64,000 bases of DNA. It comes from Candidatus Trichorickettsia mobilis. GTDB taxonomy: Bacteria > Pseudomonadota > Alphaproteobacteria > Rickettsiales > Rickettsiaceae. This document shows positions 52,774-60,786 of the stretch, in pieces. The translations under genes and the position numbers were made by a program. The first letter of the stretch is position 1. Every line of letters begins with the position of its first letter. The stretch is taken from the NCBI RefSeq assembly GCF_034366785.1, contig NZ_CP112932.1, positions 1,176,501 to 1,240,500 of the forward strand, given 5' to 3'. The notes under the pieces were generated by a model, which ran no database searches, was not told where the DNA came from, and saw nothing but the letters and a program-made list of their open reading frames with translations.

Positions 52774-53613
52774 TGTCTAAAAAATGAGAATGTTATTATT
52801 CCTAATAGTTGTGGTGTAGGATTACGTGATGTCCACTATGATATAGTGACTACTCTGATGCCGCCTATCTCATGGTTTGAGGTGCATAGTGAAAATTTTT
52901 TTACCACCAGTAATTATGATCATTATGTTTTAGAAATAATAACCACTCATTACCCTGTTAGCTTTCATTCTGTTGGATTATCTCTTGGTTCTGCTGATTG
53001 TTTAGATAGTAATCATTTAAGAAAGTTAAAAGAATTGATAAATCGGTATAAGCCGGTACTAATTTCAGAGCATCTGGCTTGGAGTGCAGTTGAAGGCGTA
53101 TTCTTACATGATTTGCTACCACTACCATATTGCTCAGATTCTTTGCAGCTTTTTTGTGACAAAGTACAGCGAGTACAAGATTATTTAGGGCAACGAATTC
53201 TAATTGAAAATCCTGCTTTATACGTTAAATTTCCGGAATCTACAATCCCAGAATATGATTTTCTTAATCAATTGGTAGAAAAAACTGATTGTGGTATTTT
53301 ACTTGATCTAAGTAATTTATATATTAGTAGCTATAATCTTTCATTCGCAGCAGAAAAATATCTTGCTCAGATTAATACCGATGCAATATATGAAATACAT
53401 TTAGCAGGGTTTAGTCAATCTGCTAAAGGATTATTAATTGATAGCCATAATGGTACAGTTGCAGAGGCGGTGTTGGTGTTGTTTAAGTATTTCATTAAAA
53501 ATTATGGCGTACGTCCAGTTATATTTGAACAGGATCAAGATATTCCAGCTTTGCAGGAATTAATTGATCAAACAGAGAAAGTAAATGATGTAATCAAAGA
53601 ATATGTTGCTTAG
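52773..53613 (+). CDS. bufB: MNIO-family (DUF692) multinuclear iron oxygenase, BufB
   Basis: Iron enzyme that modifies cysteines of the BufA core. Motifs along the chain: GVGLRDVHYD, WFEVHSENFF, FHSVGLSLGS, ISEHLAWS, LIENPALYVKF, ILLDLSNLYIS, IHLAGFSQ, DSHNGTV and IFEQDQDIP, covering the family's His/Asp/Glu metal ligands. The conserved GVGLRDVHYD lies before the first in-frame canonical start (GTG at 52846). The only good ATG (52773, overlapping the bufA stop) is in a different frame, separated by the A6 tract 52779-52784. Loss of one A gives MSKNENVIIPNSCGVGLR. So the gene is frameshifted, slippage-dependent, or mis-sequenced at that point. Confidence 0.82.
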
Positions 53614-54340
53614 AGAATGGCAGATTAATTTTAAGAATTTTATTTGTGATCAAGAAGCGGTTAATTTTGTGGCAATGCCGTTAACAGGGCTTGATATTTA
53701 CAAAGCAAATTATTTTGCTAAATTAACAATGGCACTTAAAAACAAATTTACTAATACTGCTAAATATTTGCAGGATAGGTTTGCTAAATTAGCTTTTAAA
53801 TATATTTTTCTACATCAATCAACTAGTGGTAACCTGGATGAATATGGTAACTTATTTCCTACTTTTTTGAAAGAAAATGATTTAGCTTTAGCTAGCGATT
53901 TAGCCAGTATTGATTTGATGATCTTTAATACTGTGACTAATTATGCAGCTAATGTTTTTGATTCTTCTCAAGCAAATAATGTCATAATAGAAGATTTAGG
54001 TAGGCTATATTTTATCTTAAATAAAGCTGTTAATCTAGCGCAAGTGTCCAGAGGAGCATATCAACTATGGGAAGTAATAGCAGAGGATAAGCTTATAATA
54101 AACGAAATAGACCCTGAGGTTCAAGGTTTAATAAGCTATCCTAAACAATTTAAAGCAGTACTGAAATCTATAAATATCGAAGAGTATCATTGGTTCAAAG
54201 CTGTGCAGCAAAACAAAAATATATTAGCAGCAACAGAGATAGCATTGATATATGATTCGCAGTTTGAGTTAAATCAAATATTAAATTTTTGCTTTAAACA
54301 CAAATTAGTAAGTGAAATATTTTATCAAAAAGAAACTTAA
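53603..54340 (+). CDS. bufC: BufC-like partner protein (DUF2063 family)
   Basis: 245 residues, overlapping bufB by 11 bases. The N-terminal half resembles the DNA-binding-domain-annotated DUF2063 family that accompanies MNIO enzymes (LLREWQINFKNFI; MPLTGLDIYKANYFAKLTMAL, shown broken: TGLDIYKANYFAKL). In characterised systems this protein forms a complex with the MNIO and binds the precursor leader. Similarity is weaker than for BufA and BufB, so assignment leans on the operon order. No BufD/DoxX gene follows; a convergent tatA comes next. Confidence 0.75.
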   Translation: MLLREWQINFKNFICDQEAVNFVAMPLTGLDIYKANYFAKLTMALKNKFTNTAKYLQDRFAKLAFKYIFLHQSTSGNLDEYGNLFPTFLKENDLALASDLASIDLMIFNTVTNYAANVFDSSQANNVIIEDLGRLYFILNKAVNLAQVSRGAYQLWEVIAEDKLIINEIDPEVQGLISYPKQFKAVLKSINIEEYHWFKAVQQNKNILAATEIALIYDSQFELNQILNFCFKHKLVSEIFYQKET

Positions 54341-54349
54341 TTAATCTAA

Positions 54350-54517
54350 TTATATATTATCGTCATTTTGTTTTTTATCATTATCATTTTGCATACCATC
54401 TTTAAAGGCTTTAAGACCTCTCCCTAAATCAGACATTACTTGTGGTAACTTTCCAGCTCCAAACAATACAAGTATTATCACTAAAATTACTACTAAGTGG
54501 CCTAAACTTATCCCCAT
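54350..54517 (-). CDS. tatA: Sec-independent translocase subunit TatA
   Basis: A 55-residue protein, [20 protein letters not shown] followed by [21 protein letters not shown]. It has one N-terminal membrane segment, the FGAGKLP hinge, an amphipathic helix and a polar tail (NDNDKKQND). It forms the pore of the twin-arginine pathway. It is convergent with bufC, the stops being only about ten bases apart. tatB and tatC are not in the window. Confidence 0.93.
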   Translation of the reverse strand: MGISLGHLVVILVIILVLFGAGKLPQVMSDLGRGLKAFKDGMQNDNDKKQNDDNI

Positions 54518-55001
54518 ATACAAATACCTAGCATAAAAATTAAAGCATTTTTGATCATAACGTGATTTGGAAAATTAATCCACCAAACAATTTGAAATGA
54601 TAAAGATTAAATATCTTGCTTATTATAATGAAATATGGTATAAATCTTTTAAGTCATTAAGAAATAATATGATATCTCATTTTTTCATTAAATCAATATC
54701 TCTTCGAAAGCCTCAGGGTAGGGGCGTTGTATCTTTATTATATCCATTTTAATCAATTCTTTGTTTTTATACGCTATATAAGTGTAGTTATACTGTGTCA
54801 ATTAAAGTAAGGACTCGTCTTGTTTGAGACGAAGTCGAAGCAATACAGTCAATTTAATTAACACCGAGTTTTTCTGGATTGCTTCAGGCAGAGCCATCGC
54901 AATGACGAGTTACTAGTTTAGTGAACACTCTTTGTAACAAGTAATTATCTTATGCATGAAATTAAGGAATTAAATAATAATTTTTACGTAATTGGTTTTA
55001 T
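54518..55001. other. Intergenic region with one GTGTTCA-family repeat
   Basis: No gene seen apart from the repeat at 54792-54930. It separates tatA from the permease. Confidence 0.6.
54792..54930. repeat. GTGTTCA-family repeat
   Basis: Begins actgtgtcaattaaagtaag and ends tagtttagtgaacactc. The interior has gaagcaatacagtc / tctggattgcttcagg and catcgcaatgacgag, as in the other copies. Confidence 0.7.
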
Positions 55002-56312
55002 ATGTCGAATAATAAACTTGGTTTTTGGGCAGTATTTGCCTTGGTGACTGGTAGCCAGATTGGTACTGGTATTTTAATATTACCCACTAATCTGGCCCCT
55101 TTTGGTTTCTTGAGCGTAGTTAGTTGGGCTTTTTCGATTATTGGTGTATTATCATTGGCAATGGTATTTGCCAATCTTTGTCGATATTTTCCTGAGACTG
55201 GTGGACCTCATATATATGTAGAGCGTATATTTGGCAGAAATGCTGCTTTTTTTATTGGCTGGACCTACTGGTTGGTTTCATGGATTAGCTCTACTGCTGT
55301 AGTAATAGAGGCTATGGGATATTTATTGCCGTTGATTGAGATAAATAATCAATTTATATGTCTTGGGTTAGAGATATTGTTATTGCTGATTATTACTGGC
55401 CTCAACTTTAGGGGAGTACAAGCAGCTGGAGCAGCCGAACTAATATTAGTGGCATTAAAAATCTTACCGCTAATAATTGTTCCAATCGGGGCATTATTCT
55501 ACTTCAATCTAGATAATTTTGTTATTGATAATTCAGTGAAGGATGATAGCAATTCTACAAATTGTGCTAAGATTGTTTTATTAACTATATGGGGGTTTGT
55601 TGGGCTTGAATCTGCGACTACCGCAGCTGGCTCTGTTTCTAACCCTGGAAAAATTATACCAAGAGCAGTAATTGCCGGAACATTAGCTGTAGCTTTTCTC
55701 TATTTTACTAATGTATTAAGTATTATGGGATTGATAAAAGGCAGTGATTTAATGCATTCAAGATCACCATATGTTGATGCTGCGCGTCATGTTTTTGGAG
55801 GGCAATGGCACTTATTAATATCAATAATTTCTTCCATAGTATGTATAGGAACTTTGAATGCTTGGACTTTAGTAAGTGGTCAAATTGCTTTGGGGTTAGC
55901 CGAAAGTAGTTTTCTACCTAAAATCTTTGCCAAAAAGAATGTTAATGGGGCGCCAGTATTTGCTATTACCATCAGCACAATAGGGATTATAATTTTGTTA
56001 ATATTGACCGCTAATAAATCGATGGTACAACAAGTAACGGCGATGATTAATTTCTCTACAACTTCTTTCTTATTTGTCTATCTTGTTTGCGCTGTAGGGC
56101 TACTAAAATTTTTGTTGACTAAGAGCGAACATAGGAGTTTATTTAAGCTGTTCACAGCAATAGTTGCAGTTATATTCTCGCTTTGGGTAATTTATGAGAC
56201 TCCAATTACTACATTGATGATCGCAAGCCTGTTTACTTTTAGTGGTATACCGCTATATTTATCATGGTATAGTAATGGTAAGGTTACTGAGTTTTCAAGT
56301 GACAAAATTTGA
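55002..56312 (+). CDS. APC-family amino acid permease
   Basis: Inner-membrane transporter of 436 residues with about 12 hydrophobic segments. The family motif GSQIGTGILILP is in segment 1 and YFPETGGPHIYVERIFG follows segment 2. GFVGLESATTAAG in the middle is the segment-6 unwound region seen in AdiC/PotE-like antiporters. Substrate cannot be told; amino acid or polyamine exchange with the host is likely. 28 bases before trhO. Confidence 0.88.
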   Translation: MSNNKLGFWAVFALVTGSQIGTGILILPTNLAPFGFLSVVSWAFSIIGVLSLAMVFANLCRYFPETGGPHIYVERIFGRNAAFFIGWTYWLVSWISSTAVVIEAMGYLLPLIEINNQFICLGLEILLLLIITGLNFRGVQAAGAAELILVALKILPLIIVPIGALFYFNLDNFVIDNSVKDDSNSTNCAKIVLLTIWGFVGLESATTAAGSVSNPGKIIPRAVIAGTLAVAFLYFTNVLSIMGLIKGSDLMHSRSPYVDAARHVFGGQWHLLISIISSIVCIGTLNAWTLVSGQIALGLAESSFLPKIFAKKNVNGAPVFAITISTIGIIILLILTANKSMVQQVTAMINFSTTSFLFVYLVCAVGLLKFLLTKSEHRSLFKLFTAIVAVIFSLWVIYETPITTLMIASLFTFSGIPLYLSWYSNGKVTEFSSDKI

Positions 56313-56339
56313 TAAATAATTTATATAATTATAGTAGAT

Positions 56340-57092
56340 ATGAATAGTTCTAGAGTCGCAATTTTAAGTTTTTACAGTTTTGTTAATATTAGTAATCCCG
56401 AAATTTTACTGCCAAAAATTTTGTTGGTAGGTAAGAAGAAATTATTAAAGGGGACTATTTTAATAGCAACAGAGGGAGTTAATGGTTCGGTTTCCGGTAG
56501 CTATGAAAATGTTAAATTATTAGTGGATGAAATTATCAAGCTAACCGTAGCTGATGAAATAAATGTTAAAATAAACTACAGCAATAAACATCCGTTTCAG
56601 AAATTAAAAGTTAAAATTAAACCTGAAATTATTGCAATGAATGTAGGAGAACTTGATGTGTATAGTTTAAAAGGTAAGTATGTAGAACCTAGAGATTGGG
56701 ATCAGTTTATCTGCTTGGATGATGTAATTACTATTGATACCAGAAATGATTATGAGGTTGCTGTTGGTAGCTTTAATGGAGCAATAGACCCAAAAACAGC
56801 AACATTTAAAGAATTTCCTGAATGGGTGGATAAAAACATTTCTTTGTTGGCTGATAAAAAAATTGCGATGTATTGTACAGGTGGTATCAGATGTGAGAAA
56901 TCTACTGCTTATTTACAACGGTTGGGTTTTAATGAAGTATATCATCTTAAAGGTGGTATATTGCAATATCTTGAGGATACACAGAATAAAAATAATTTAT
57001 GGCAAGGCGAGTGTTTTGTTTTTGATGATCGAAGAATGGTAGCGAGTGATCTAACTCCAACAGAAGGAAGTTGGTTAGAGCGTGACAAATAG
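56340..57092 (+). CDS. trhO: tRNA uridine 5-oxyacetic acid hydroxylase-type rhodanese
   Basis: TrhO/YceA family; oxygen-dependent hydroxylation of U34 in tRNA. The N-terminal acylphosphatase-like domain ([35 protein letters not shown], shown as [13 protein letters not shown]) is followed by a rhodanese domain. The catalytic loop is [12 protein letters not shown], Cys179 and Cys185. Length 250 aa is shorter than the E. coli protein, with the C-terminal region trimmed. The stop overlaps the start of the response-regulator gene by 11 bases. Confidence 0.9.
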   Translation: MNSSRVAILSFYSFVNISNPEILLPKILLVGKKKLLKGTILIATEGVNGSVSGSYENVKLLVDEIIKLTVADEINVKINYSNKHPFQKLKVKIKPEIIAMNVGELDVYSLKGKYVEPRDWDQFICLDDVITIDTRNDYEVAVGSFNGAIDPKTATFKEFPEWVDKNISLLADKKIAMYCTGGIRCEKSTAYLQRLGFNEVYHLKGGILQYLEDTQNKNNLWQGECFVFDDRRMVASDLTPTEGSWLERDK

Positions 57093-57882
57093 TGCGGGTA
57101 TTACTGGTATTAAGAGAGTAGAAATTGTCGTTAGTCCAATTCCATTAATTTGGGATACAATTCAGGATCATCTATCATCATCCCGAGATTTAAGCATAGA
57201 ATCTGTATTTTTAAATAATATTTATGAAATTGATCAATATAAAAAAATAGACTTATTAATTGTTGATGGAGATTATGGTCATTTGTTTAATAGGTTTCAT
57301 ATAAAAACTACGATAATTTTTGACCATAAAGCCGAAGTAGAGTTTTGGAAGGGGTCTAGATCTCTTCTGCAACTAGCGTCAAAGAGAGGATTTGAAGGAG
57401 ACACGGAACGCAAAACCGCAGAGCACTTTTTGGTGCGTGAGGATTTGAGTGCCGGCTCGACATACAAATCATCCACAGAAGTAGAGTTTTGGAAGAGATC
57501 TACTAATGAACAAGTAAAATTTAGTTTACCATGTCACCTATCTCACTTACTAGAAGTAATAACTAGTAATAGAGAAAGGCAACAAATTTTTTGCTGTATT
57601 AATAATCAATGGATATATGATCAGCAATGCGCCACTATCGCGGACAATCAAATTAAATGTAAATTAACTGAAAAAGAGAATGAGGTAATTGCGACGATGA
57701 TCAAAGCTGATAATTATCAAATCAATAAAGAAGATTTGTTAAAAAATATCTGGCAGTATCATCCAGAATCTGATTCGAGTACTATAGAAGCACATTTACA
57801 TCGTTTAAAACAAAAACTTCCTGCCAATTTATTGCAATATAAAGAAAATTATTACAGGTTGGTTATTACAAATATTGAATAA
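57082..57882 (+). CDS. OmpR-type response regulator with RPE insertion and degenerate receiver
   Basis: 266 residues, GTG start overlapping trhO. Residues 10-82 look like a reduced receiver domain (strand 3 DLLIVDGDY, possible phospho-site Asp62). Residues 84-140 are an in-frame palindromic-element peptide (see the entry at 57334). [16 protein letters not shown] then continues the receiver. Residues 170-262 form a winged-helix DNA-binding domain: [46 protein letters not shown]. The recognition helix is [15 protein letters not shown]. It is probably a DNA-binding regulator; whether phosphorylation still matters is unclear. No kinase gene is nearby. Confidence 0.82.
   Translation: MTNSAGITGIKRVEIVVSPIPLIWDTIQDHLSSSRDLSIESVFLNNIYEIDQYKKIDLLIVDGDYGHLFNRFHIKTTIIFDHKAEVEFWKGSRSLLQLASKRGFEGDTERKTAEHFLVREDLSAGSTYKSSTEVEFWKRSTNEQVKFSLPCHLSHLLEVITSNRERQQIFCCINNQWIYDQQCATIADNQIKCKLTEKENEVIATMIKADNYQINKEDLLKNIWQYHPESDSSTIEAHLHRLKQKLPANLLQYKENYYRLVITNIE
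57334..57495 (+). repeat. Rickettsia palindromic element (RPE1-like) within a coding frame
   Basis: The encoded peptide has [14 protein letters not shown] and [19 protein letters not shown], close in pattern to the RPE1 consensus peptide of Rickettsia (EFEGDTE, then VREDASTGSTYKLPxEVEF). An 18-base direct repeat, gaagtagagttttggaag, flanks it at 57334-57351 and 57478-57495, so 144 bases (48 codons) were added without breaking the frame. Confidence 0.88.
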
Positions 57883-57886
57883 GGTG

Positions 57887-57981
57887 AGAGTGTTTGCTGA
57901 ACTGTATCAATTAAAGTAAGATCCGTCATTGCGAGAGCTAAGCCCTCGCAATGACAACTTAACTCAGTTTATTAAACACTA
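57887..57981. repeat. Short GTGTTCA-family repeat
   Basis: Begins agagtgtttgctgaactgta and ends agtttattaaacact. The interior is a perfect-type hairpin, gtcattgcgag / ctcgcaatgac. This is the most compact copy of the family, about 95 bases. Confidence 0.8.
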
Positions 57982-58012
57982 TCAATAAATCAATAGCAAT
58001 TTAGCAATCCCC

Positions 58013-58735
58013 ATGATCCTAAAGTCTATTTGGTTCTGTTGTTGTTTTATTATTGATTATATTTTACCTCCTCGCTGTCTATCTTGTGCTGAATTAACTA
58101 TTACTGCACAGGGTTTTTGTCCTGATTGTTGGAAAAAATTAAATTTTATTGCCAAACCATATTGTTATATTTGTGGTTGCCAGCTTAATGTCTCAATTTT
58201 TGATAATATGTCGTGTGGTCGATGTATTAATACAAAATCTCCATATGATTGGGTACGTAGTTTATTTATATTTGATGAACATAGTAGTAAAATAATCCAT
58301 GCTTTTAAATATTATGATAAAACTGGTATGGCAAAAGTTTTGGCCAAAATGTTATATTACAGATATAAATCAGAATTAGTAAATATTGATTTGATAGTTC
58401 CGGTACCAATGCATAAGTTTAAACGATTATTCCGTATGTATAATCAATCTTATATACTAGCTCAGGAATTAAAAATAATTATCAATAAACCAGTAGATTA
58501 TCGCCTGTTGATTAAGGATAAGTGGACTAAGTCACAAACTGCTTTATCAAAAAAAGCTAGAATACAGAATATTCATGGTAGTATCAAATTTAATCAAAAA
58601 CATTGCATTAAAGGTAAAAATATTCTGTTAGTAGATGATGTGCTGACTACCGGCAGTACTATTAAAGAGTGTAGTAGATTGTTAAAAAGTAATGGAGCAC
58701 AGTGTGTTTACGCAATTACTATAGCAAGAACTTAA
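58013..58735 (+). CDS. comF: ComF family phosphoribosyltransferase-like protein
   Basis: 240 residues. An N-terminal zinc-ribbon-like part with CLSCAEL, FCPDCW, CYICGC and CGRC is followed by a phosphoribosyltransferase fold with LIVPVPMHKFKRLFRMYNQS and the PRPP-loop ILLVDDVLTTGSTIKEC. ComF homologues take part in DNA uptake or in recombination-linked processes; the enzyme activity is unproven. It precedes rvhB8/rvhB9 with a 300-base gap. Confidence 0.9.
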   Translation: MILKSIWFCCCFIIDYILPPRCLSCAELTITAQGFCPDCWKKLNFIAKPYCYICGCQLNVSIFDNMSCGRCINTKSPYDWVRSLFIFDEHSSKIIHAFKYYDKTGMAKVLAKMLYYRYKSELVNIDLIVPVPMHKFKRLFRMYNQSYILAQELKIIINKPVDYRLLIKDKWTKSQTALSKKARIQNIHGSIKFNQKHCIKGKNILLVDDVLTTGSTIKECSRLLKSNGAQCVYAITIART

Positions 58736-59037
58736 GCTTAAATTAGAAGTCTATGCTAAATGGTAATTTTGTCATCAAAAACTTGCTTGCACTCTAGGTG
58801 TAACTCAACCATCTACTGTTGTAACTAAATATCATCTAGTACACAAGCTATAAGAAATTCCTCATTTATTTATGAATTATATGAGGGTTCTAATGATTTC
58901 TATGTATCTATGGCAACAAAGAGTAAATTTTTAGTTGGATTTATCTGCTAACAACTAAATAACTGCCAATATAATATTTTAGTTATGATATGATTTTGAA
59001 ATGTTTTATAGATTTATAGAATAAAGATTCAAATTAT
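58736..59037. other. Intergenic region, degenerate repeat only
   Basis: ggtaattttgtcatcaaaaa near 58760 resembles the core flank of the MITEs at 13653 and 40938. Otherwise AT-rich sequence with no gene seen. Confidence 0.5.
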
Positions 59038-59748
59038 ATGAAAACAGATCCAGTATTAGGTTCTATACAGGAGTATATCAAATCTGGTGAGTACTTTATA
59101 TCAGCTAGAAAATGGTATAAGGAAAAATATCTAAAGCCATTCTCACAAAGATCGATGATGTTTGTGTGTAGTTGTACTTTTTGTTTATTGCTTATTGGAA
59201 TTGTCGTAAATGTATCATCATTATTTCCTTTGTCAGAGCAGGTGCGTTATTCTTTAAATGTTCGTGACGCTTCTCAGAGCTCAGCTATAATTACTCGTGC
59301 TGATTATATTGAAAGTGATCCTTTAGCTTCGATAGCAGATATTATGGCGCGAGGTTATGTGCTACAACGTGAAAAATATGATTATGATATGTTGCAGCAA
59401 CAATTTACGTTTATTAAAAATACTTCTAATAGATTAACTTATAGAAAATTTTATAATGCAATGAATATTGATAATTTAGAATCACCGATTTTGAGTTATC
59501 AAAGAGAAGTAAGACGTTCGGTGGTAAAAGTATTATCATCAAAATATACAGATAACAACGAAATAACGATTACTTTTGAGAGTTTAGCTAAAAGTACTGG
59601 TGGTGATGTTGTAGAGAACAAGATCTGGGAAGCAATAGTGGGTTTTGATATTGATGATATTGATATATCAGTCCCTTCAGAAACTAAATTTAACTTTATT
59701 GTAACTAATTATAGACTTAAACAGTTAGTTGATAAACAGCAGAAATGA
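59038..59748 (+). CDS. VirB8-like type IV secretion protein (rvhB8)
   Basis: Inner-membrane component of the VirB type IV secretion channel. 236 residues: a cytoplasmic N-terminus, one membrane segment at about 39-58 (MMFVCSCTFCLLLIGIVVNV), then the periplasmic NTF2-like domain with YDYDMLQQQFTFIK and SNRLTYRKFYNAMN and a final NYRLKQLVDK. It is followed three bases later by the VirB9 gene. The rest of the vir set is not here, so this is one of the dispersed rvh pairs, whether copy I or II cannot be decided from this window. Confidence 0.87.
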   Translation: MKTDPVLGSIQEYIKSGEYFISARKWYKEKYLKPFSQRSMMFVCSCTFCLLLIGIVVNVSSLFPLSEQVRYSLNVRDASQSSAIITRADYIESDPLASIADIMARGYVLQREKYDYDMLQQQFTFIKNTSNRLTYRKFYNAMNIDNLESPILSYQREVRRSVVKVLSSKYTDNNEITITFESLAKSTGGDVVENKIWEAIVGFDIDDIDISVPSETKFNFIVTNYRLKQLVDKQQK

Positions 59749-59751
59749 ATT

Positions 59752-60573
59752 ATGCCTAAAATAAAAAATTTAATTATACTAATTTTAAATTGCCATACTT
59801 TGTTTTATTTACGATTTAGTGCAACAAGATCAGTATACATATCAATCTTGTCAATACTGATTTTTTGTCACGAAACGAGCTTTGCGATTAGAGAGTCTAG
59901 ACCTACGCCGGTAGATAGTCGCATCAGGGTAATGGTATATAATCCTGATGATGTTTTTAAATTTATAGGATATTATAACTATCAAGCTAGTATAGAATTA
60001 GCCAAAGAAGAAGAAGTAGTGAGTATCTCGATGGGTGATACTACGGGATGGCAAGTGGTGCCAGCGGGTAATAGGATTTTTATCAAACCCATAGAAACAG
60101 ATGCTACTACAAATATGACTTTAATTACTAATAAAAGAACTTATTTATTTGAGCTATATGCTGAAGAGGCCAATGATATTAGAGATCCAGAAATGGTATT
60201 CAATTTAAGATTTATATACCCTGATGAAGAAGAAGAAGAACATATACGAAATTATTCTACTGCATCTGCGGGGCCTGACTTGACACATCCCGAAAAGTAT
60301 AATTTTGATTATTCAATAAGTGGCCAAGAAGAGATTGCTCCAATTAAAATCTTTGATGATGGAGAGTTTACCTATTTGCAATTTAGAGATAAAAATGCTG
60401 ATTTACCGGCTATTTTTGCCGTAGATGAAGAATTAAGAGAATCAATGGTAAATTATCGCTTATCAACTGATAATAAAAGTTTGATAATTATTGAGCATGT
60501 GTTTCAAAAATTATCAGTGCGTCATGGTAAGAAAGTAGTATGTATATTCAATGAAGCATTTAAACCAACATGA
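59752..60573 (+). CDS. VirB9-like type IV secretion protein (rvhB9)
   Basis: Outer-membrane-core component of the type IV channel. Residues 1-46 hold a long hydrophobic export signal ending near ETSFA; a shorter signal starting within it is possible. The N-terminal domain includes DSRIRVMVYNPDDVFKFIGYY (broken here: DSRIRVMVY, DDVFKFIGYY) and GDTTGWQVVPAGNRIFIKP. The C-terminal VirB10-binding domain has IKIFDDGEFTYLQF, LPAIFAVDEE and a final KKVVCIFNEAF. Both domains are present, so the gene is not truncated. The stop is directly joined to a repeat. Confidence 0.9.
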   Translation: MPKIKNLIILILNCHTLFYLRFSATRSVYISILSILIFCHETSFAIRESRPTPVDSRIRVMVYNPDDVFKFIGYYNYQASIELAKEEEVVSISMGDTTGWQVVPAGNRIFIKPIETDATTNMTLITNKRTYLFELYAEEANDIRDPEMVFNLRFIYPDEEEEEHIRNYSTASAGPDLTHPEKYNFDYSISGQEEIAPIKIFDDGEFTYLQFRDKNADLPAIFAVDEELRESMVNYRLSTDNKSLIIIEHVFQKLSVRHGKKVVCIFNEAFKPT

Positions 60574-60720
60574 GATATACTCGGTTACTCGGTGAAAATT
60601 GAGAATTGCGTCGTCGTCATTAGAGACTTTCGGTGCTCACGTACTTAAGTGTACGCTCCGCTCCGAAAGCTCTATGACTTCTAGCACTTCTTCAATTTTG
60701 ACCTTCGTCTATCTGCGATG
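60573..60720. repeat. Repeat after rvhB9 with CTTTCGG/CCGAAAG hairpin
   Basis: Starts with gagatatactcgg, then gaaaattgagaattgcgtcg, which match (inverted) 45523-45563. A hairpin of CTTTCGG (60627-60633) and CCGAAAG (60663-60669) encloses gctcacgtacttaagtgtac, a module shared with the repeats at 55 and 4221. It could serve as the 3-prime structure of the rvh transcript. Confidence 0.7.
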
Positions 60721-60786
60721 TACAAGTTTGTAGGCGTTCACAGTTTTTAGAAAAAGTCGTCCAACGACGTTGGTTGCTCGCGCAAT

